Shown piece after piece: positions 59,784-64,000 of a stretch of 64,000 nucleotides of DNA (its first letter is position 1; every line of letters starts with the position of its first letter). Location of the stretch: contig NZ_ANBA01000008.1 in the NCBI RefSeq assembly GCF_000341085.1, positions 434,001 to 498,000 of the forward strand. The letters are read 5' to 3'. The DNA is from Nocardiopsis ganjiahuensis DSM 45031 (lineage in GTDB: Bacteria; Actinomycetota; Actinomycetes; Streptosporangiales; Streptosporangiaceae). The position numbers were made by a program, and so were the translations under genes. The notes beneath the pieces were generated by a model that was not told where the DNA came from, made no database searches, and saw only the letters and a program-made list of their open reading frames with translations.

Positions 59784-61613
59784 TCAGCCGAACATCGCGG
59801 CCGCCCGGTCCAGCACGCCCCGGGGCAGGTAGCCGCTCTCCACCCGGACCTGCCAGCCCTGGGCCCGGGCCAGGCAGGCCAGAGCGAGGCTGTGCGGGTC
59901 GATCAGGCTGTCGGAGTCCCCGGCCCGATCACCGATGCTGTGCGCGTCCCGGTACCTCTCCAAGGTGTCGGCCAGGGCCAGTTCGAACCCCTCCCGGTCC
60001 CCCGCCACCAGCTGGGAGAGCAGGACCACCGGCGGTGCCGGGTAGCCGGGCATGCTGTAGTGGGCGAGCGCGGCGACCGCGTCGTCGACCGCCGCGCGCA
60101 CCGCCCCGTAGGTGGGACGGGTCTCGCCCTCGGCCCGACGCCGCCAGCCGCGCGCACGCTCAGCCTTCAGGTAGGTCAGGAAGGCGGTGTCGTAGAGGGG
60201 GAAGACCGCGAAGCCCCGGCCTTCGTCCTTGCGCAGGAAGGCGTCGTGAGGGTAGGCGACCAGGGTGTCCAGCCGTTCCCGTGAACCCGAGAGCAGGGCG
60301 TACTCGATCGCGGTCCTGCGCGCGCCCTCGGAGACCTTGGAGGAGGGCTCCACCCGGCTCAGGGACACCGTGCTCGCTCCGAAGGTCACGTCGACCGTCT
60401 CCCCCGGCTCCACGCCGACACCGGCGAAGACCGCCGCGGTGTACTGCGAGGCATGGGTGAGAGCGGCGAGCTGGCGGGGGTGATCGGCGTCCGGGTCGGC
60501 CACCGAGTTGACACGGAAGCCGAGGAGCGCGCTCCAGGCGCGGCTCTGCAACAGGCTCGCCGAGCGCCTGACGGCGCTTTCGGCCCGAGCGAGCTCCTCG
60601 AGATCCTCGTCCTCGTAGCGGTACGTCTGCTCGATGTCACGATCCGCGGCGAAGGTCCCGGTCGGGCGCTCGACCACCAGGGGCCCGTCGGCCAGTGCCC
60701 GCAGGGCCTCGGCGTCCTTGTCGGCCCCGTACGCCCCGACCCGGGCGCTGCCGTGGAGGCGTCCCTCGACCAGCCGCCTGGGCAGGTAGGCGGACTCGAA
60801 GGGCATCTTCCAGCCCTCGACCCGTACCGCCAGCGCCGCGAAGGCGAGCTCGGGCACCGGCAGCAGGGTTCGCGGGGTCCCGTCTCCACTGTTGTCCCGG
60901 AACCACGCCAGGCGTTCGGACATGAGCGTCCAGAACACCTCCTCGTTCCGGGCGAGCAGGGCGTGCAGGAAGAGCAGGTCCGGGCTGACCGACCCCAGAT
61001 CCGGGTGCCTCTCCCCGCTGTCCTTGCCGAGGGAGTCGAAGAAGGGTCCGAGCGCGGATTCCACGTAACGCACGAGCTGTTCCCGCTCGGCGCCCACCTC
61101 GGGGAAGCAGTAGTAGGCGAGGGCGCGGTGCAGCACCCGGCTCTCGTCGAAGTCCGCCGCGAACCCGATGAGGGCGCCCTTGTTGTCGGCGTGCAGGTCG
61201 GCGACGACGCACAGGTAGAGCGTCTGGGCCCAGTCCGAGAGGCTCACCCCGCGCTGCTCGCGGGACTCCTCCGACACCTCGTCGTGGTCCCGGTAGAAGA
61301 CACCGGTACCGGTGTAGGTGAGGTGCACCGAGAACTCCGCGGAGGTGGGCGCACCGTCGAGTTTGAGCGCGCCGATCCGGGCCTCCGCGGCCGAGTACAC
61401 GGCGGCGCAGATGTCGGCGTCGGTCTCCGGCACGTCGACCGATCGCGCGCCGGCGTAGTCCAGCAGGTCCCGGGAGATCATCTGCCAGCCGAACCCGTCC
61501 CGCCCGCTGTTCTGCTCACCCCGGACCCGGATGCTGACCTCGTCGTAGAAGTCCTCGGTGGCTTCCTCCAGAGCCTTCCCGCTCACCCTGTGCCGTTCGA
61601 TCCGCGCGGTCAC
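59784..61613 (-). CDS. Tandem immunity-49 (Imm49) family protein
   Basis: 609 residues, two copies of an Imm49-like unit. The hallmark ends are AFAALAVRVEGWKMPFESAYLPRRLV (middle) and ALACLARAQGWQVRVESGYLPRGVL (C-terminus); each copy also has a helical LLARNEEVFWTLM or QLVAGDREGFELAL motif. Imm49 proteins neutralise polymorphic toxins. No toxin gene is adjacent, so it is an orphan immunity or a repurposed protein. GTG 61613 has AGAGG seven bases upstream; the longer frame to 61673 is unlikely. Cytoplasmic. Confidence 0.8.
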   Translation of the reverse strand: MTARIERHRVSGKALEEATEDFYDEVSIRVRGEQNSGRDGFGWQMISRDLLDYAGARSVDVPETDADICAAVYSAAEARIGALKLDGAPTSAEFSVHLTYTGTGVFYRDHDEVSEESREQRGVSLSDWAQTLYLCVVADLHADNKGALIGFAADFDESRVLHRALAYYCFPEVGAEREQLVRYVESALGPFFDSLGKDSGERHPDLGSVSPDLLFLHALLARNEEVFWTLMSERLAWFRDNSGDGTPRTLLPVPELAFAALAVRVEGWKMPFESAYLPRRLVEGRLHGSARVGAYGADKDAEALRALADGPLVVERPTGTFAADRDIEQTYRYEDEDLEELARAESAVRRSASLLQSRAWSALLGFRVNSVADPDADHPRQLAALTHASQYTAAVFAGVGVEPGETVDVTFGASTVSLSRVEPSSKVSEGARRTAIEYALLSGSRERLDTLVAYPHDAFLRKDEGRGFAVFPLYDTAFLTYLKAERARGWRRRAEGETRPTYGAVRAAVDDAVAALAHYSMPGYPAPPVVLLSQLVAGDREGFELALADTLERYRDAHSIGDRAGDSDSLIDPHSLALACLARAQGWQVRVESGYLPRGVLDRAAAMFG

Positions 61614-61742
61614 CGAACCCTCTTCCCGTCCTGTCCGGGGCCGTGCACCCCGGTGCGCAGCCGAGTCTGGCACAACCCGGCCGGAGGGACAGACGGCCTC
61701 CCCGACGCTGTGGGGCGCCGTGATCGTCCGTGCGTTCGCCCC

Positions 61743-62636
61743 TCAGAGGTGGAGGACACCGTCGGCGACGACGAGCCCCGAACCGCTCAGTCGCACCAGC
61801 TGACCCCGCACGGTGACCCGGAGCCTGCTCGGCCGTCCGAGCGCGTGGCCCTGCTCCACGATCGCGTCGACGCCGTCGGGGATCTGACCCGCCTCGGTGA
61901 GGGCGGCCACGAGCGGGCCGGCGGCCGTGCCGGTGGCCGGGTCCTCCACGATCCCGACCGTGGGGTTGAAGAACCGCGTGTACACGACCGAGCCCCCGGC
62001 CGCGTCGACCGGGTCGCGGCTGTAGACGTAGCATCCCTCTCCGCCGACCTCCCGGAGCACCCGCAGCAGCCGGGCGGGCTCGGGGGCGACCCTGTCCACG
62101 GCCGCCCGGTCGGTGACAGGGACCAGCAGGTGGCCGGCGCCGGTGGACACGACCTGCGCGGGTGCTTCCGCCACGAGGTCGCCTTCGCCGAGGCCCAGCG
62201 CTCCCGCGAGCGCCTGCCGGTCGGCCACGGTGCGCCCGAAGGCCGGCGGGGACTGGTCCATCGAGACCACGGCCCGCTGTCCGGGCTGCCTGGTCACCCG
62301 CACCGGCAGCACCTGCTGGCCGATCTGCTGGGCGAAGGCCTCCTGGCCGACCGGGAGCCGCCCGGTGTCGGCCAGCCAGATCCAGGCGCCCATCGCGTTG
62401 TGCCCGGCCCCGAGGACCTCGGCCCCGGCGGGGGTGAAGGACCGCAGCCGCCGGTGCGCGCCCGGAAGGGTCGGCGCGACCAGGAAGGTGGTCTCCGACT
62501 GGTTGAACTCGCGTGCGATCGCCCGCATCCGCTGCTCACCGATCCCGTCGGCGTCGGGAATCAGCGCGAGCGGATTCCCGGTCAGCGGTTCACTGGCGAA
62601 GACGTCCACGAGGGCGAACGGTACCTGTGTACTCAT
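61743..62636 (-). CDS. PhzF-family isomerase
   Basis: 297 residues. The catalytic Glu is in FNQSETTFLV, and GHNAMGAWIWLADTG plus EDPATGTAAGPLVAAL complete the diaminopimelate-epimerase-like double fold. PhzF isomerises a phenazine precursor, but most bacterial paralogues have unknown substrates; no other phenazine gene is present. Divergent from an Lrp-type regulator, its probable controller. Confidence 0.92.
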   Translation of the reverse strand: MSTQVPFALVDVFASEPLTGNPLALIPDADGIGEQRMRAIAREFNQSETTFLVAPTLPGAHRRLRSFTPAGAEVLGAGHNAMGAWIWLADTGRLPVGQEAFAQQIGQQVLPVRVTRQPGQRAVVSMDQSPPAFGRTVADRQALAGALGLGEGDLVAEAPAQVVSTGAGHLLVPVTDRAAVDRVAPEPARLLRVLREVGGEGCYVYSRDPVDAAGGSVVYTRFFNPTVGIVEDPATGTAAGPLVAALTEAGQIPDGVDAIVEQGHALGRPSRLRVTVRGQLVRLSGSGLVVADGVLHL

Positions 62637-62734
62637 GTCAGCTGCTGCCTCTCTTGCTGTCCGGCTCCTGACTCAACGCTAGGCAACCCGGCTGGGACAC
62701 GAGAAGGGCGCCGGAACGCTTGTGGCGGCCGTAC

Positions 62735-62751
62735 GCCGCAAAATCTGCGGC
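62735..62751. promoter_or_regulatory. Operator candidate between phzF-like and Lrp genes
   Basis: GCCGCA-AAATC-TGCGGC, 6-bp arms with a 5-bp AT-rich spacer, of the size and composition of Lrp/AsnC sites. CAGACT at 62751-62756 lies six bases before the regulator ATG, so that transcript may be leaderless. Confidence 0.55.
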
Positions 62752-62762
62752 AGACTGCGCAC

Positions 62763-63224
62763 ATGACCGACACCCGAACCACCACCCCCCTGGACGAGAC
62801 CGACCGCCTGCTGATCGAGGCGGTGCAGCGCGACTCCCGCGCCTCACTCGCCGAGCTCGGAAAGGCGATCCACCTCGGAACGTCCGCGACCCGGTCCCGG
62901 CTCCGCTCCCTCGAGGAGCGCGGCGTCATCACCGGCCACACCGCCCGGGTCTCGGCCGCGGCCCTCGGATACACCCTGCACGCGGTCGTGCGGATGAAGG
63001 TCCACGGGGCGCTCTACGACAGAGTCGCCGACGTCCTCGGCCGCCATCCCCAGATCGTGCGGTGCCTGCGTGTCACCGGGGAGTCCTGCTACCACTTCGA
63101 GATCCTCGCCACCGACATGGCCGATCTCGAACGGATCACCAGCGACCTCGCCCGGATCGGCTCCATCACCACCGACCTCGTCTACGAAGTCGTGGCCGAC
63201 CGCCCCTCCCCCGCGACGCGGTGA
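62763..63224 (+). CDS. Lrp/AsnC-family transcriptional regulator
   Basis: 153 residues. N-terminal HTH DETDRLLIEAVQRDSRASLAELG and HLGTSATRSRLRSLEERGVI; C-terminal RAM domain with VVRMKVHGALYDRVADVLG and VTGESCYHFEILATDM. These regulators bind amino acids. ATG 62763 gives the usual short N-terminus. Divergent from the phzF-like gene, which it probably regulates. Confidence 0.93.
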   Translation: MTDTRTTTPLDETDRLLIEAVQRDSRASLAELGKAIHLGTSATRSRLRSLEERGVITGHTARVSAAALGYTLHAVVRMKVHGALYDRVADVLGRHPQIVRCLRVTGESCYHFEILATDMADLERITSDLARIGSITTDLVYEVVADRPSPATR

Positions 63225-63305
63225 CGCCGGCCGCGTCCCCCGCTCCTCCGCCGGAGTGACCCCCTCGACCCACCTGTGTGTTGCCGCTCACTCCGCGCAC
63301 CCCTA

Positions 63306-63324
63306 AAATGAATGTTGATCATTT
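63306..63324. promoter_or_regulatory. AT-rich operator candidate upstream of the aldehyde dehydrogenase
   Basis: AAATG (63306-63310) and CATTT (63320-63324) face each other, with TGATCA and AATG-TTGAT-CATT inside. It is the most AT-rich spot nearby and sits at promoter distance from ATG 63346. Resembles GntR-type sites. Confidence 0.4.
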
Positions 63325-63345
63325 AATCTGTGCCGAGGAGACCTC

Positions 63346-64000
63346 ATGGGCAGCCGCCTCCAGAACTTCGTCAACGGTGGGTTCGTCGACGCTCACGGAC
63401 AGGGGACCATCGACGTCGTCGACCCCTCGGATGGGCGCACCGTCGCGGTGTCGCCCGTCTCCGACCGGGTCGACGTCGACTCCGCGTTCACCGCGGCGCG
63501 TGACGCCTTCGCCTCCTGGAAGCACGTCACCCCGGGCGAGCGGCAGCGGCTCCTGCTGAAACTGGCTGACGCGGTCGAGAAGCACACCGACGAGATCGTC
63601 GAGGCCCAGCACCGCAACACCGGACAGCCGCGCTGGCTCATCTCCCAGGAGGAGATCGGCATGGGCGTGGACCACCTGCGCTTCTTCGCCGGCGCCGCCC
63701 GCACGCTGGAGGGCCGTGCGGCCATGGAGTACATGGAGGGCCACACCTCCTACATCCGCCGTGAGCCGGTCGGTGTCGTGGCGCAGGTGACGCCGTGGAA
63801 CTACCCGCTGCTCATGGCGGTGTGGAAGATCGGCCCCGCCCTCGCCGCGGGCAACTGCATCGTGCTCAAGCCCTCCGACACCACCCCGGAGTCCACGCTG
63901 GTCCTGGCCCGGCTGATCGGGGAGATCTTCCCGGCGGGCGTGTTCAACGTGGTCCTGGGCGACGCCGGCACCGGCTCGCTGATGGTCGAGCACCCCGAAC
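63346..64000 (+). CDS. Aldehyde dehydrogenase, aminobutyraldehyde/betaine-aldehyde type (3' end outside window)
   Basis: The first 218 residues of an NAD-dependent aldehyde dehydrogenase. N-terminal NFVNGGFVDAHGQGTIDVVDP and the segment VAQVTPWNYPLLMAVWKIGP, then AAGNCIVLKPSDTTPESTLVLA for NAD binding. The pattern fits gamma-aminobutyraldehyde/betaine-aldehyde dehydrogenases that act in polyamine or choline catabolism. ATG 63346 has GAGGAGACC. The catalytic Cys and Glu lie beyond the window. Confidence 0.92.
   Translation, partial: MGSRLQNFVNGGFVDAHGQGTIDVVDPSDGRTVAVSPVSDRVDVDSAFTAARDAFASWKHVTPGERQRLLLKLADAVEKHTDEIVEAQHRNTGQPRWLISQEEIGMGVDHLRFFAGAARTLEGRAAMEYMEGHTSYIRREPVGVVAQVTPWNYPLLMAVWKIGPALAAGNCIVLKPSDTTPESTLVLARLIGEIFPAGVFNVVLGDAGTGSLMVEHPE

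Noticed and set aside
61743-62636. phzF as evidence for a phenazine cluster
   Set aside because: No other phz genes are nearby; PhzF-like proteins are common outside phenazine producers.

Overview
The window is high-GC DNA with tightly packed genes, frequent ATGA/GTGA overlaps, GTG and TTG starts, GGAGG-type ribosome binding sites and families typical of actinomycetes: two PF04672-type (DUF574) methyltransferases, an XRE/DUF397 pair, a mycothiol-dependent MDMPI enzyme, a PcaC-PcaD fusion and a GH6 lipoprotein under a CebR-like box. A Nocardiopsis-like or related filamentous actinomycete fits best. This assignment is inferred from family content, not from a marker gene. No rRNA, tRNA or CRISPR array was recognised.

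Layout. 1-2.6 kb: the 3' end of a SNF2 helicase with its SWIM partner, then a PF04672 methyltransferase. 2.7-11.5 kb: a PEP-mutase-family gene and a complete protocatechuate branch of the beta-ketoadipate pathway (pcaI-J-F-H-G-B-L on the minus strand) with a divergent IclR regulator, three GTTC-N7-GAAC-like sites and a second internal control point in front of pcaF. 11.5-13.6 kb: two hypothetical genes, the second truncated, next to a roughly 440-bp inverted-repeat element centred on a perfect 54-bp palindrome; then a CGNR zinc-finger gene. 13.7-18.8 kb: two divergent TetR/oxidoreductase pairs, a further aldo-keto reductase and a GNAT acetyltransferase. 18.9-26.5 kb: GH6 cellulase, decayed serine-hydrolase gene, a (GCACT)10 microsatellite, GH13 enzyme, 20-bp tandem repeats, type II thioesterase and penicillin acylase. 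26.5-31.9 kb: WYL regulator divergent from a UvrA-like ATPase, XRE/DUF397 pair, two small genes and an MFS remnant.

32-40.2 kb is a metal/redox region: a PepSY membrane protein, then on the minus strand an ECF sigma factor, a Sco1-like protein, a Tat-exported DyP peroxidase and a PCu(A)C copper chaperone. The chaperone and peroxidase 3' end occur a second time as a decayed copy, separated from the intact copy by a TnpB element. 40.3-45.6 kb: a PLD-like protein without HKD motifs, an SDR epimerase, a DUF2207 membrane protein and a divergent leaderless pair.

45.6-55.2 kb is the most interesting block: a GTP cyclohydrolase II paralogue with the catalytic tyrosine replaced by glutamine, a CDP-alcohol phosphotransferase, an MDR dehydrogenase, a PTPS-fold protein lacking the usual Cys and one zinc His, a GT4 glycosyltransferase, a methyltransferase, an LPG-synthase/flippase-like membrane protein and a convergent creatininase-family amidohydrolase. 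Together they look like a pathway that diverts GTP, through a formamidopyrimidine or pterin-like intermediate, to a lipid-linked and glycosylated product. A DHA2 transporter and a second PF04672 methyltransferase lie inside it. 55.3-64 kb: a cupin gene behind a SoxR-like box, an MDMPI protein, two MFS transporters, a tandem Imm49 protein, divergent phzF/Lrp genes and the start of an aldehyde dehydrogenase cut by the window edge.
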